Shown here piece after piece: positions 42,185 to 55,032 of a stretch of DNA of 64,000 bases. Positions within the stretch are counted from its first letter, which is position 1. Every line of letters starts with the position of its first letter. Under the pieces are notes generated by a model. That model saw nothing but the letters and a program-made list of their open reading frames with translations. It did no database searches and was not told the origin of the DNA. The stretch comes from Shewanella hafniensis (lineage in GTDB: Bacteria > Pseudomonadota > Gammaproteobacteria > Enterobacterales > Shewanellaceae), in contig NZ_BPFD01000003.1 of NCBI RefSeq assembly GCF_019655335.1, positions 62,001-126,000 on the forward strand. Reading direction: 5' to 3'. Made by a program: the position numbers and the translations under genes.

Positions 42185-42502
42185 ATGGCATTAATTGAAT
42201 GTCCAGTGTGTCGCAAGCGGATGTCGAGTAAGGCGCCTTCATGTCCCCATTGTCAAGCGAGCACCAATGGTGACAATGAGTCCTTAACGTGCATTAGTCA
42301 TATTCAAAAGTCCAGCAGCTTAATGAACCAGAGTTTTGTTGCTATGACCTTGTTTATTGCAGGCGTGGTGATTTGGTTTTGGGGTGGTGAACCTGCCGAA
42401 GGTATGCGGGCGAACATTGCCGGAATATGCTTCGTGTTTGGTTTTGTGGGTTATCTCATCACACGAGTCAGAATCGTGTTACATAAGCGGAAAAGTGTAT
42501 GA
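42185..42502 (+). CDS. Small zinc-ribbon membrane protein
   Basis: A 105-residue protein starting with a zinc ribbon, CPVCRKRMSSKAPSCPHC, then two hydrophobic segments (about residues 55-73 and 78-95) that should span the inner membrane, and a basic C-terminus. Its end overlaps the next start by 4 bp and it lies 12 bp downstream of the M14 gene. The function is unknown. Confidence 0.75.
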   Translation: MALIECPVCRKRMSSKAPSCPHCQASTNGDNESLTCISHIQKSSSLMNQSFVAMTLFIAGVVIWFWGGEPAEGMRANIAGICFVFGFVGYLITRVRIVLHKRKSV

Positions 42503-42780
42503 CAGATATTAATCAAGTGATCGATCAAATGCCCATTGAAGTCTATGAAAGGCTTCGTAGTGCAGCAGAGCTGGGTAAGTGGGAAGATGGCACTGTGCTA
42601 AGTGAAGCGCAGCGTGATTCTACCCTGCAGGTCGTGATGTTGTATCAAGCCCGAAAGCTTGAGCAAACTGAGCATTTCACAATTGCGCCTGACGGTAAAA
42701 TCAATGAACTGTCTAAAGCTGAGCTGAAAAAGCAATTCCGCGGTGAGTCAATTGCCGAGTTTAAAGTACAAGATTTGTAA
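42499..42780 (+). CDS. YeaC family (DUF1315) protein
   Basis: A 93-residue cytosolic protein with the YeaC/DUF1315 signature, including IDQMPIEVYERLRSAAELGKW and DGTVLSEAQRDSTLQVVMLYQAR in parts. Function is unknown in the family. It starts by ATGA overlap with the zinc-ribbon gene and ends the three-gene unit at a terminator shared with ansA. Confidence 0.85.
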   Translation: MTDINQVIDQMPIEVYERLRSAAELGKWEDGTVLSEAQRDSTLQVVMLYQARKLEQTEHFTIAPDGKINELSKAELKKQFRGESIAEFKVQDL

Positions 42781-42822
42781 CTTACTCATTAGTTTGACGC
42801 CGTTTAATCTGAGTTAAACTCA

Positions 42823-42849
42823 AAAAGCCCATATTAAATGGGCTTTTTT
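42823..42849. terminator. Bidirectional terminator between yeaC-like and ansA
   Basis: AAAGCCCAT and ATGGGCTTT pair around ATTAA, with TTTTTT on the plus side and an A-run that becomes a U-run on the minus side. It can end both convergent transcripts. Confidence 0.85.
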
Positions 42850-42912
42850 GTTACCTATCTTAGGACGGGACAAGTGATTGAGCAATAAGGGAAATATTTA
42901 AAGACTATGGCG

Positions 42913-43926
42913 TTAATCTATGCTCAGTTCACCGACTAGATTTTGCAACATGGCCGCTTTTATTTCGGCTGGCTGCAAATTTTTAGATAGTAAATAATGC
43001 AGTTTAGCTAAGGCTGCTTCTATGGTCATATCGGCGCCACTGATCACGCCAGCTTTAGCGAGCGCATTACCCGTGGCGTAGCCGCCCATATTCACCTTAC
43101 CTTGGAAACACTGGGTAAGATTCACCAGCACTATGCCGCGTTCATCCGCTTGCCTTAAGGTTTTGAGTAAGGCCGCATCCTGCGGCGCGTTACCCACACC
43201 AAATGTCAGTAGTATGAGGGCTTTAACCGGCTGCTGCAGAATGTTCTCAAAAATCTGGGTCGAGATCCCTGGATACAAGGTCACCACACCGACAGGCTGC
43301 GGGCTAATATGCGCCACTTCCAATGGGGTATCGTTGGCAACGGTGATTTTGCCTGCGCGCAGATTGATTTTGATCCCAGCTTCTAGCAGTAGCGGGAAGT
43401 TAGGCGAAGCAAAAGCATCGAAACCGTCGGCATGGGCCTTCGTCGAGCGATTACCTCGAAAGAGTTTGTTGTTGAAGAATAAACACACTTCTGCGACCGG
43501 ATAATTCGCCGCAATATAGAGTGAATTTAATAAATTGGTTTGTCCGTCTGAGCGCAGTTGGGCGAGGGGAATTTGTGAGCCCGTTACTATCACAGGTTTT
43601 GACAAGCCTTGCAGCATAAACGACAGCGCTGAAGCCGTATACGCCATGGTATCTGTGCCATGGAGGATCACAAAGCCATCGTATTTATCGTAATTAGCTT
43701 GTATGTCATCAGCGATCATCTGCCAATCAGTCGGCGCCATATTGGAAGAGTCGATAAGTGGGCAATATTCGTGGATCACGAATGTCGGCATTTCTTCATG
43801 GTAAAACTCGGGCATAGATTGCACGCACTGAGTCAGGAATCCCGCAACGGGGACGAAGCCGTTATCGGTTTTTTGCATACCTATGGTGCCGCCTGTATAG
43901 GCAACATAAATGGAGCGTTTAGTCAT
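42913..43926 (-). CDS. ansA: Type I (cytoplasmic) L-asparaginase AnsA
   Basis: A 337-residue asparaginase that hydrolyses L-asparagine. Both catalytic threonine motifs are present: YVAYTGGTIGMQ near the start and VILHGTDTMAYTASAL (about 88). There is no signal peptide, matching AnsA. The ATG at 43926 (MTKRSIYVAYTGG) aligns with E. coli AnsA; a frame from 43986 adds an unsupported leader overlapping the upstream terminator. A terminator separates it from sppA. Confidence 0.95.
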   Translation of the reverse strand: MTKRSIYVAYTGGTIGMQKTDNGFVPVAGFLTQCVQSMPEFYHEEMPTFVIHEYCPLIDSSNMAPTDWQMIADDIQANYDKYDGFVILHGTDTMAYTASALSFMLQGLSKPVIVTGSQIPLAQLRSDGQTNLLNSLYIAANYPVAEVCLFFNNKLFRGNRSTKAHADGFDAFASPNFPLLLEAGIKINLRAGKITVANDTPLEVAHISPQPVGVVTLYPGISTQIFENILQQPVKALILLTFGVGNAPQDAALLKTLRQADERGIVLVNLTQCFQGKVNMGGYATGNALAKAGVISGADMTIEAALAKLHYLLSKNLQPAEIKAAMLQNLVGELSID

Positions 43927-43987
43927 TCTTGTCGTTTTCTTAGCTTCAAGTGGCCGAATTATACGATTTAACTGACATAAACCCAAT

Positions 43988-44012
43988 AAAAAAGCCCGGA
44001 GATCCGGGCTTT
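43988..44012 (-). terminator. Terminator of sppA
   Basis: A 10-bp perfect stem, AAAGCCCGGA / TCCGGGCTTT with a GA loop turn, followed on the minus strand by TTTTTTATT. It isolates sppA from ansA. Confidence 0.8.
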
Positions 44013-44063
44013 GTCTTTGTCATCATCTTGAAGTTGCGAGCTGCAACCTAGACGCTGGCAGAT

Positions 44064-45911
44064 TTAGTTCATCATGTTGCAAGTATCGCAGTAGATGTAG
44101 ACGTTATTTGGATCATCAAAAGAGGTTAACGTTTTTAAGCTGCTGGTCCATTGCGCTAGCATTTGCTCTAACATCGATGACTGGCTGAGTGAGGCGGGCA
44201 GGTAGCTCGATACTGAGGCAAACATCTGTTGCATAAAGCGTTGCTCGGGTGTCAGTTCTTGTTCGATAACGCGGGTATCAAATAGTGTCATATCAGCGAG
44301 TTTAGCGGCTTTAGCAATCGCCTCATCTAAATCACCCAGTTCATCGACTAAGCCAAGCTCAAGGGCTTTTTTTCCGCTCCAAACACGGCCTTGGGCAATC
44401 TTATCGACTTGTTCTATGGTCATTTTACGTTCTTTGGCGACCAGCGAGATAAAGTCTAAATAGCCACGTTCAATATGACGTTGGATAATCGCTTCAACTT
44501 GCGGTGACAGCGTGCGTGTCACAGACAATCCTGCCCATTCAGAGGTTGATACGCCATCGGTATGCACGCCTATACTGGCCAGAGAATCTTCAAAGGTGGT
44601 GATCATGCCGAAGATCCCAATCGAGCCCGTAAGCGTAGTTGGCGTTGCGAAGATGTAGTCGGCACTGGCCGAAATCCAGTAGCCTCCTGAAGCCGCTAAA
44701 CTGCCCATGCTGACGACGACAGGTTTACCCGCTGCTTTAAGTGCCAGTAATTCTTGACGAATTTGCTCCGAGGCAAAGGCGCTACCGCCAGGGCTATCGA
44801 CACGCAGTACTAAGGCTTTAACGTGTTTATCAAAACGCGCTTTACGTAACAGCTCGGCAGTGCTTTCGCCGCCAATTTGGCCCGCAGGTTGAGTACCATT
44901 CAGAATCGTGCCACTTGCGACAATAATGCCGACACTGTCTTGTTCAACAAAGCTTGGCAATGGCGTCACTAAGGTTAAATAATCGTAAAAACTCACTTGC
45001 TTGAAACTGTCACCACTGCTGGCTTTGCCAACGGTTTCTAGCATGGTTTGACGAAAATCTTCCGTCGTAGCTAAGTTATCGACCCATTTCATGTTGATGG
45101 CCATTGTAGCAGAGTCACCATTAGCTTTATCGAGCTCTGCCAAATAAGTGCTTGCATCGGGCACCAGCGAGTTAGGCTCAATATTGCGATTACCAGCGAC
45201 TGTCTGGGTGTAGCTTTGCCATACATCGGTTAAAAGTGCGCTACTGGCTTCGCGAGCGGCGTCGGACATATCGTCACGCATGTAGGGTTCAACCGCGGAT
45301 TTAAAGGTCCCTACGCGGAAAATATGCGCTTTAATTTTGAGTTTATCTAAGGCCGATTTGAAGTACTGGTTGTACATACTCAGGCCATCAAGCGACACGC
45401 CGCCCTGGGGATTGAGGTAAATGGTGTCGGCAAAACTGGCGAGGAAATATTGATTTTGCTCGTAGTAATTACCGATGGCGACCACTTTTTTGCCGCTTTC
45501 TTTAAAGCGGTTAAGTGCATCTCCGATAGATTGCAGCTTACTGATCCCGGCACGTTTGAGATCGGCTAGATCAAGTACTAGGGTACTTATCCTTTGATCT
45601 TGCGCGGCATTATCAATCACATATAGCACATCGGCGAGCAGGATTTCCCCATCGGCATTGCCATTATTGCCTTGCTTGAATGCGGCTTCTAAGGGATCGA
45701 CCTGTTGTTTCTGATCGACAATCGAACCAGCCAGATTAAGCACCAGTGCTGAATTATCTTCAACTTGGATATCTTCGCTGCTGCCAATGGAGATGATAAT
45801 GGCGGCTAAGATGCCAAAAAAGATCAGATTGAGGATAAGTTTACGCGTCCCGTTCAGTGTGTGCCAAATAAACAAACATATTCTCTTGAAAAACGATGGG
45901 TTAGCGGACAT
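44064..45911 (-). CDS. sppA: Signal peptide peptidase SppA (67K type)
   Basis: A 615-residue inner-membrane serine protease (S49) with an N-terminal membrane helix (about 22-42) and tandem S49 domains. The catalytic Lys is in GTFKSAVEPYMRDDMSDAA (first domain), and the Ser is in VVVSMGSLAASGGYWISA (second domain), as in E. coli SppA. It degrades cleaved signal peptides. The C-terminal tail has CDTC. It diverges from fadH. Confidence 0.95.
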   Translation of the reverse strand: MSANPSFFKRICLFIWHTLNGTRKLILNLIFFGILAAIIISIGSSEDIQVEDNSALVLNLAGSIVDQKQQVDPLEAAFKQGNNGNADGEILLADVLYVIDNAAQDQRISTLVLDLADLKRAGISKLQSIGDALNRFKESGKKVVAIGNYYEQNQYFLASFADTIYLNPQGGVSLDGLSMYNQYFKSALDKLKIKAHIFRVGTFKSAVEPYMRDDMSDAAREASSALLTDVWQSYTQTVAGNRNIEPNSLVPDASTYLAELDKANGDSATMAINMKWVDNLATTEDFRQTMLETVGKASSGDSFKQVSFYDYLTLVTPLPSFVEQDSVGIIVASGTILNGTQPAGQIGGESTAELLRKARFDKHVKALVLRVDSPGGSAFASEQIRQELLALKAAGKPVVVSMGSLAASGGYWISASADYIFATPTTLTGSIGIFGMITTFEDSLASIGVHTDGVSTSEWAGLSVTRTLSPQVEAIIQRHIERGYLDFISLVAKERKMTIEQVDKIAQGRVWSGKKALELGLVDELGDLDEAIAKAAKLADMTLFDTRVIEQELTPEQRFMQQMFASVSSYLPASLSQSSMLEQMLAQWTSSLKTLTSFDDPNNVYIYCDTCNMMN

Positions 45912-46076
45912 CTGCCACTCCTTTATAAGTCCAATCTGCCAATGCTAACTGAAAATGGCGCTACAGGCTAAACACAATTGTAAAGGATTTTGACTAATGG
46001 CCTCGATCCAACGGTTGAGCTTAGATTTGACTCAAGGTATGCTGATTTAAATCACTTGTTTTAAAAGGATGTTTGA

Positions 46077-48095
<2,019 letters not shown>

Positions 48096-48121
48096 TCATT
48101 TTAAAAGCCCATATAGCATCT

Positions 48122-48149
48122 AAAGCCTGAGTCTTAATCAGGCTTTTTT
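48122..48149 (+). terminator. Terminator of fadH
   Basis: AAAGCCTGA-GTCTTAA-TCAGGCTTT followed by TTT. Confidence 0.85.
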
Positions 48150-48244
48150 ATTGCCTTTCAACATAGTTGCCGCAAATACGCTAAGGTTTAAATGCTTAAA
48201 TTAAGCAACATAACTCGCCCATAACCCACGCAGAGGGAACCGCT

Positions 48245-48727
48245 ATGCAGCTTAACACTGTCTTTAACGCTAAGATCACCATCAGCCTTATCACTTGCCT
48301 ATTATGGGGATTAATGGTGAGTTTTTCGGCCCACAGTACTCCACCGTTTGACGAGCAGCGTGCTAAAAATGCTGGTGCCGATGAATACGATATGAAGCAC
48401 TATGTAATGGCTTTTTTAAAGCGGGGCCCTAATCGGGATAGAACACAGGCACAGGCCGAACAATTGCAAAGGGCGCATTTGGACAATATCACCCGCCTTG
48501 CCAATGAGGGCAAATTAGTGCTGGCGGGGCCCTTTTTACACGATGGCGAATTACGCGGTATTTATGTCTTTGACGTTACTACGGTTGAAGAGGCAAAAGC
48601 CTTAACGGAAACCGATCCTGCAATTCAAGCGGGCAGTCTAGTGCTGGAATTATTACCTTGGTATGGCAGTGCGGCGCTGACTGAGGTCAATGAGCTGCAT
48701 AGGGTGATGGCGAAAAAAGACATTTAA
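48245..48727 (+). CDS. Exported YciI-like domain protein
   Basis: A 160-residue protein with a signal peptide (hydrophobic core ISLITCLLWGLMVSF, cut after AHS or nearby) followed by a YciI-type domain: KHYVMAFLKRGPNRD, a conserved His in RAHLDNITRLANEGKLVLAGPF (in parts), and GIYVFDVTTVEEAKAL with a DP motif. This makes it a secreted relative of the gene at 1017. The substrate is unknown. Confidence 0.8.
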   Translation: MQLNTVFNAKITISLITCLLWGLMVSFSAHSTPPFDEQRAKNAGADEYDMKHYVMAFLKRGPNRDRTQAQAEQLQRAHLDNITRLANEGKLVLAGPFLHDGELRGIYVFDVTTVEEAKALTETDPAIQAGSLVLELLPWYGSAALTEVNELHRVMAKKDI

Positions 48728-48764
48728 ACCGCGAGGATCAATTAGCCCCTATCAGACTCAGAGG

Positions 48765-49268
48765 TTATTTTTCGCACACTTCGATGAATGTTGGCGAGAT
48801 TTGCGGCTTTGAACCGTGGGATATAGCGCTCTGTGTTGGTGAATGGCCTTTGCGGCCCATGTGTTGTGACCCTTTGGCTGCATAGGTGACGACAGCTGCC
48901 CCTTCAGGTGATAGATCCAGCTCTAAATCTTCGGTTGGTACACAGCAGCAGGGCAAACATTCATCATGTTTGAGTTCGGCTAAGGGTTCGTTTAAGTAGC
49001 TGACTTTTCCGCTGATGACGCGTGTTTTGCAGGCACCGCAGAAACCGTTGCGACATTCTGAGAAGATTTTGACTTTTTTGGCTTCGAGCGCTTGCAGCAA
49101 GGTGCCTTGTTGCTCGGTAAAGAGCAACACAGGTTGACCTTGAAGGCGCACGATTGGCGCCTTCGCGAACAGATTTTGTGGCCGTTTTTTCGATGTCACT
49201 GTTGTAATGCCATTTTTAACGTCACTTTTGAGCGTCTTAGAGATCGAAGTCGAGGAATTCATCGCCAT
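48765..49268 (-). CDS. yfaE: 2Fe-2S ferredoxin, YfaE-like
   Basis: A plant-type 2Fe-2S ferredoxin with [16 protein letters not shown] and a distal CLPCC cysteine. In E. coli YfaE maintains the diferric-tyrosyl cofactor of NrdB, and here the gene directly follows nrdB. It is 167 residues from the ATG at 49268, longer than YfaE (84) because of an N-terminal extension and a basic C-terminal tail. The start is uncertain and overlaps the nrdB 3' end by about 30 bp; a GTG closer to the domain is also possible. Confidence 0.85.
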   Translation of the reverse strand: MAMNSSTSISKTLKSDVKNGITTVTSKKRPQNLFAKAPIVRLQGQPVLLFTEQQGTLLQALEAKKVKIFSECRNGFCGACKTRVISGKVSYLNEPLAELKHDECLPCCCVPTEDLELDLSPEGAAVVTYAAKGSQHMGRKGHSPTQSAISHGSKPQISPTFIEVCEK

Positions 49269-50367
49269 CAACCGCTGAGTCGATTTGACCGACTAAGTAT
49301 GAAGATACTTCCACTTCCTGAGGCGCGACTTGCACCGCATCGCTTTCTAACCAGTTTTTCATCCAAGGTAATGGATTGGTTATTTCAGGATAAGGTTGCG
49401 GCAGATTCACCGACTTCATGCGTTGGTTAGTAATAAATTCAACGTATTGGCAAAGGATCTGTTCATTCAAACCTATCATAGAGCCGTCTTTGAACAGGTA
49501 TTTTGCCCATTCTTTTTCTTGCTCTGCTGCCTTGAAGAATAAATCGAAGGCTTCTTGTTGGCATTCTGCGGCAATTTCACCCATTTCAGGATCGTCTTTA
49601 CCACCTTGCATAATGCTTAAAATATGCTGAGTGCTGTTTAAGTGCAGTGCTTCATCACGGGCGATAAGGCGAATGATTTTCGCGTTACCTTCCATCAGTT
49701 TACGTTCAGCAAAGGCAAAGGAGCAGGCAAAGCTAACATAAAAACGAATTGCCTCTAGTGCGTTGACTGACATCATGCACAGGTACAAGGCTTTTTTCAG
49801 GGTGCGGGTATTGACTATGACTTCTTTGCCATCAATAACATGGGTCCCCGCGCCGAGTAAGTGGAACACTTGAGTTAATTTAATTAAGTGATCGTAGTAA
49901 GCGGCGATATCGGTCGCACGGCTTAAGATTTCTTTGTTCACGACGATATCGTCGAAGATCACTGACGGATCGTTAACGATATTGCGAATGATATGGGTAT
50001 ATGAACGCGAGTGAATCGTCTCAGAGAAAGACCAAGTCTCAATCCAAGTTTCTAACTCAGGTAGCGACACCAGTGGCAAAAAGGCCACATTGGGCGAGCG
50101 ACCTTGAATCGAGTCGAGCAGGGTTTGGTATTTCAGATTCGAAATAAAGATGTGTTTTTCATGATCGGGCAATGCACCGTAGTCAATCTTATCGCGACTG
50201 ACGTCTACTTCTTCCGGTCGCCAAAAGAAAGATAACTGCTTTTCTATCAGTTTTTCGAACACTTCATATTTTTGTTGATCGTAACGAGCCACGTTGACCG
50301 ATTGACCTAAAAACATAGGTTCACGGGTGGCATCGTTGGGTGTTTGACAGAAGGTAGAGTAGGCCAT
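49237..50367 (-). CDS. nrdB: Ribonucleotide reductase class Ia beta subunit
   Basis: A 376-residue diiron-tyrosyl radical protein. The segment [19 protein letters not shown] contains the iron ligands Glu and His and the radical Tyr (Y122 in E. coli). Other iron ligands are in the helices with [14 protein letters not shown] and [11 protein letters not shown]. The ATG at 50367 (MAYSTFCQT) aligns with E. coli; 50397 is a longer frame. It follows nrdA by 83 bp and precedes the ferredoxin. Confidence 0.97.
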   Translation of the reverse strand: MAYSTFCQTPNDATREPMFLGQSVNVARYDQQKYEVFEKLIEKQLSFFWRPEEVDVSRDKIDYGALPDHEKHIFISNLKYQTLLDSIQGRSPNVAFLPLVSLPELETWIETWSFSETIHSRSYTHIIRNIVNDPSVIFDDIVVNKEILSRATDIAAYYDHLIKLTQVFHLLGAGTHVIDGKEVIVNTRTLKKALYLCMMSVNALEAIRFYVSFACSFAFAERKLMEGNAKIIRLIARDEALHLNSTQHILSIMQGGKDDPEMGEIAAECQQEAFDLFFKAAEQEKEWAKYLFKDGSMIGLNEQILCQYVEFITNQRMKSVNLPQPYPEITNPLPWMKNWLESDAVQVAPQEVEVSSYLVGQIDSAVDGDEFLDFDL

Positions 50368-50450
50368 GGTGCTATTTTCCAATGGATAGGGATCCACTCA
50401 ATCGGGATCCCTATACTTTTTATTTGTAAGAGCCGCGTTAACGTTAAAGA

Positions 50451-52739
50451 CTAGATTTTACACGCGCCGCCGGCGCAACCGTCGTCTTCTTTCTCTAAAT
50501 TGGTGATGTCATCGTGTGAATCCGATGCACCATCGCGAGTGTTATGGTAGTAAAGCGTTTTCACACCTAACTTGTAAGCATTGAGCAAATCTTTCAGCAG
50601 AGTTTGCATCGGTACTTTACGGCCTTCAAAACGTGAAGGGTCGTAGTTAGTGTTAGCCGAAATCGCTTGGTCAACGAACTTCTGCATGATGCCCACTAGC
50701 TGTAAGTAACCATCATTACTTGGCATTTTCCATAGTAATTCATAGCTATCTTTCAGCGTATCGAAATCAGGTACCACTTGTTTTAGCTGACCGTCTTTGC
50801 TCGATTTTACGCTGATAAGGCCACGCGGTGGTTCGATACCATTGGTCGCATTGGAGATTTGCGACGAGGTTTCTGATGGCATTAATGCCGACAGCGTCGA
50901 GTTACGCAGGCCATATTGCTTGATATCGCTACGCAGTGATTCCCAGTCTAAGTGCAATGGTTCGGCACAAATTTTATCTAGGTCACGTTTATAAGTATCG
51001 ATTGGCAAAATACCTTGAGCGTACGTGGTCTCGTGGAATAACGGACACGCACCTTGCTCTTTGGCTAAGTTCATCGAGGCTTTCAGTAAATAAAACTGAA
51101 TGGCTTCGAAGGTTCTGTGGGTCAGATCGTTCGCGCTGCCATCGGAATACTTCATGCCATTTTTCGCTAAGTAGTTAGCAAAGTTAATTACGCCTATACC
51201 TAAGGTACGGCGATTCATCGAGGCAAGTTGTGCTGCCTTGATAGGATAATCTTGATAATCCAGCAGATTATCCAGTGCGCGTACCGCGAGGTCGGCTAAT
51301 GGCTCAATATCAGATAATTCTTTGATTGAACCTAAGTTGAGTGCTGACAACGTACAAAGCGCGATTTCACCATTAGGATCATCGATGTTGTTCAATGGTT
51401 TTGTCGGCAGGGCGATTTCAAGACACAGGTTAGATTGTCTGATCGGCGCGACTTTAGAATCGAACGGGCTATGGGTGTTGCAGTGATCCACGTTCTGAAT
51501 GTAGATACGGCCGGTTGAGGCGCGCTCTTGCATCATCAGTGAAAACAGCTCAACTGCCTTTATGGTTTTCTTACGAATACTGCTGTCTTGCTCGTATTGC
51601 ACATATAAACGTTCGAATTCATTTTGATCTTCAAAGAACGCATCGTACAAACCAGGTACATCTGATGGGCTAAACAGGCTGATATTTTCGCCCTTGATCA
51701 GACGTTGATACATGACTTTGTTCAACTGCACACCGTAGTCCAAGTGACGGATACGGTTATCTTCAACGCCGCGGTTATTTTTCAATACCAGCAGAGATTC
51801 GACTTCTAAGTGCCAAATCGGGTAGAAGAGGGTCGCAGCACCACCACGCACGCCGCCTTGAGAGCAAGACTTAACTGCGGTTTGGAAATACTTATAAAAA
51901 GGTAAACAACCGGTGTGGAAGGCTTCACCACCACGGATTGGGCTACCTAAGGCGCGAATACGACCAGCGTTAATACCGATACCCGCACGTTGACTGACGT
52001 ATTTCACTATCGACGAAGCTGTCGCGTTGATTGAATCTAAGCTGTCACCACATTCGATCAGTACGCAAGAGCTGAACTGACGTGTTGGCGTGCGCACACC
52101 AGCCATGATTGGCGTTGGCAGCGAAATCTTAAAGGTCGATACCGCGTCATAGAAATCTTTAACGTATTTCAGGCGCGTTTCTTTTGGATAACGGGCAAAC
52201 AAACAGGCCGCGACCAAAATGTAGAGGAACTGCGCGCTCTCGTAGATTTCGTGTGTCACACGGTTTTGAACTAAATATTTGCCTTCAAGCTGCTTTACCG
52301 CTGCGTAAGAGAAGTCCATATCGCGCCAATGGTCGATATAGGTATCCATCACGTCGAGTTCTTCGCGGCTGTAATCTTGCAGAATGTGCATGTCATACTT
52401 GCCAAGCTCAACTAATTTCGTCACGTGGGTATACAATGCTGGCGGCTCGAATTGACCGAAGGCCTTCTTACGCAAATGAAACACCGCTAAACGGGCGGCG
52501 AGGAACTGATAGTCCGGTGATTCTGGAGAAATTAAATCCGCAGCCGCTTTGATAATGGTTTCATGGATGGCTTCGGTTGGGATGCCATCGAAAAACTGTA
52601 GGTGCGAGCGAAGTTCAACTTCAGAAACAGAAACGTTTTTTAATCCCTTGGCTGCCCAAGTAATTACGCGGTGTATTTTTTCGAGATCGATATTCTCACG
52701 ATCGCCACAGCGTTTTGTGACTGTCATAGTGCTATTCAT
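50451..52739 (-). CDS. nrdA: Ribonucleotide reductase class Ia alpha subunit
   Basis: A 762-residue catalytic subunit that makes deoxyribonucleotides. The N-terminal ATP cone (VTKRCGDRENIDLEKIHRVI) gives dATP feedback control. The active-site Cys residues lie in FSSCVLIECGDSL, NLCLEIALPTKPL and ALCTLSALNLGSI, and the C-terminal redox pair is CAGGAC. Regulation is likely by NrdR and DnaA, whose sites lie 160-260 bp upstream. Operon nrdA-nrdB-ferredoxin. Confidence 0.97.
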   Translation of the reverse strand: MNSTMTVTKRCGDRENIDLEKIHRVITWAAKGLKNVSVSEVELRSHLQFFDGIPTEAIHETIIKAAADLISPESPDYQFLAARLAVFHLRKKAFGQFEPPALYTHVTKLVELGKYDMHILQDYSREELDVMDTYIDHWRDMDFSYAAVKQLEGKYLVQNRVTHEIYESAQFLYILVAACLFARYPKETRLKYVKDFYDAVSTFKISLPTPIMAGVRTPTRQFSSCVLIECGDSLDSINATASSIVKYVSQRAGIGINAGRIRALGSPIRGGEAFHTGCLPFYKYFQTAVKSCSQGGVRGGAATLFYPIWHLEVESLLVLKNNRGVEDNRIRHLDYGVQLNKVMYQRLIKGENISLFSPSDVPGLYDAFFEDQNEFERLYVQYEQDSSIRKKTIKAVELFSLMMQERASTGRIYIQNVDHCNTHSPFDSKVAPIRQSNLCLEIALPTKPLNNIDDPNGEIALCTLSALNLGSIKELSDIEPLADLAVRALDNLLDYQDYPIKAAQLASMNRRTLGIGVINFANYLAKNGMKYSDGSANDLTHRTFEAIQFYLLKASMNLAKEQGACPLFHETTYAQGILPIDTYKRDLDKICAEPLHLDWESLRSDIKQYGLRNSTLSALMPSETSSQISNATNGIEPPRGLISVKSSKDGQLKQVVPDFDTLKDSYELLWKMPSNDGYLQLVGIMQKFVDQAISANTNYDPSRFEGRKVPMQTLLKDLLNAYKLGVKTLYYHNTRDGASDSHDDITNLEKEDDGCAGGACKI

Positions 52740-52895
52740 TTGGAGATAGGCCTTGGTTCTTATATCTATTTAGGTGAGCAAGTTCACCGTACGTATCCTT
52801 GTAAAACAATCAATAACCGTCCCTTAAATACTGCTGACTGGTTGAAAACGAGTCAATTAAGCGGCGAGCTTCTAGTGTGTCTGATTGCTACCTAT

Positions 52896-52941
52896 ACACA
52901 AGATATGGTGTTTTAAATTATCTGGGATACAAGATAGTGAG
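52896..52941. promoter_or_regulatory. Tandem NrdR boxes upstream of nrdAB
   Basis: ACACAAGATATGGTGT (52896-52911) fits the NrdR consensus ACACWATATATWGTGT closely. A degenerate second copy, ATACAAGATAGTGA (52928-52941), is centred 31 bp away, the helical spacing usual for paired NrdR boxes. NrdR represses ribonucleotide reductase genes when dATP is high. Confidence 0.75.
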
Positions 52942-52980
52942 GTTTGACCCTATTTGCAAGTCTGAATTCAGGGGACATCT

Positions 52981-53000
52981 TGTGGATAAGTTGAGGATAA
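52981..53000. promoter_or_regulatory. Two DnaA boxes in the nrdA upstream region
   Basis: TGTGGATAA (52981-52989) is the exact complement of the consensus DnaA box TTATCCACA. TGAGGATAA (52992-53000) is a one-mismatch copy 11 bp on, in the same orientation. E. coli nrdAB is known to carry DnaA boxes in its promoter. Confidence 0.7.
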
Positions 53001-53076
53001 GCCTTAGCGTTAGTAACGACTAACCTTGAAGCTCAATTTCAGGTTAGCGTGTCGCACTCATGGGGGATTTTTAGGC

Positions 53077-53116
53077 GATCTTTTCTTTAGATCGCGATCG
53101 CGCACAAGTGCCGATC
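53077..53116. promoter_or_regulatory. Cluster of four GATC sites
   Basis: GATC occurs at 53077, 53090, 53096 and 53113, four times in 40 bp. Such clusters are Dam methylation and SeqA targets. They lie next to the DnaA boxes. Confidence 0.45.
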
Positions 53117-53138
53117 TTTTATCCGCCGACCTTTCGCT

Positions 53139-53169
53139 GCCTGATTTTATTCGCAGGTAAAAATCAGGC
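53139..53169. repeat. 10-bp inverted repeat
   Basis: GCCTGATTTT and AAAATCAGGC form a perfect hairpin with an 11-nt loop. It lacks a T-run, so it is more likely an operator or transcript structure than a terminator. It is located between the gph-like gene and nrdA. Confidence 0.5.
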
Positions 53170-53263
53170 AAACATACATATGTGCGTCTGCATAGTCACT
53201 TTTGTAAAAGGTTTATCTTCGAGTGCAAAAGTGAAGTTTGTTAACCGTTTTATGGGTGAGTTT

Positions 53264-53935
53264 TCAGGCGAATGCGTCGGCTAATGCCTGATGTAACTCA
53301 GTAGGGCTGGCAAAATGCGCGTGGGCAGGCCACTGCGATGGTTTGTCGTTGACCCCCAGATAACCCCATAGGGCAACGCCACCTAACATGCCCGCTGCCT
53401 TCGCGGCTAACAAATCCCGCTCAGCATCCCCAAGATACAAAATGTGCTCTGTAGCGCAGCTCAGTTGCTGTGCGCCTAACAGCATAGGTGCTGTGTGGGG
53501 TTTTGGGTGTTTGGTCGAATCACCACTGATAATCACTGGCATACGCAAGTGTAAATTCAGTTTTCGCAATAAGGGACGGGTAAAGCGCGCTGGCTTGTTA
53601 GTGATCACCCCAAACGGCAGCTGAGTTAATTCGAGCCAGTCGAGTAATGCCGCAATACCAGTGAATAGTGTACAGTGATCGCCATTAATGCGCTGATAGT
53701 GGGCGAGCAAACCTTGCTGAACTTGAGTGCGAAGATCATCCGCTGCATTGGGTATTGCCGCATCGACTAAGGCAAAACTGCCGTGGGATGCGGCGTAGCG
53801 CATGGCTGCTAACGGCTGCGCGGCGATGCCGACGTCTTGAAGACTTAAATTGAGGGCTTGCACCAGATCCGGCGCGGTATCGGCTAAGGTGCCGTCGAGA
53901 TCGAACAGTACGCCTTTGATCTGTGCCAGACTCAT
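53264..53935 (-). CDS. HAD-family phosphatase, phosphoglycolate phosphatase-like
   Basis: A 223-residue haloacid dehalogenase hydrolase. Motif I is LFDLDGTLADTAPDL, motif II is GVITNKPARF (Thr in T-N-K), and motif III/IV is YLGDAERDLLAAKAAG. Gph-type enzymes sit downstream of ubiG in many gammaproteobacteria and remove phosphoglycolate or other small phosphates. The ATG at 53935 is one base after the ubiG stop; a TTG at 53944 would overlap it. Confidence 0.9.
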   Translation of the reverse strand: MSLAQIKGVLFDLDGTLADTAPDLVQALNLSLQDVGIAAQPLAAMRYAASHGSFALVDAAIPNAADDLRTQVQQGLLAHYQRINGDHCTLFTGIAALLDWLELTQLPFGVITNKPARFTRPLLRKLNLHLRMPVIISGDSTKHPKPHTAPMLLGAQQLSCATEHILYLGDAERDLLAAKAAGMLGGVALWGYLGVNDKPSQWPAHAHFASPTELHQALADAFA

Positions 53936-53936
53936 A

Positions 53937-55032
<1,096 letters not shown>

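Noticed and set aside
53139..53169. Terminator of a gene upstream of nrdA
   Set aside because: The hairpin is perfect but has no T-run on either strand.
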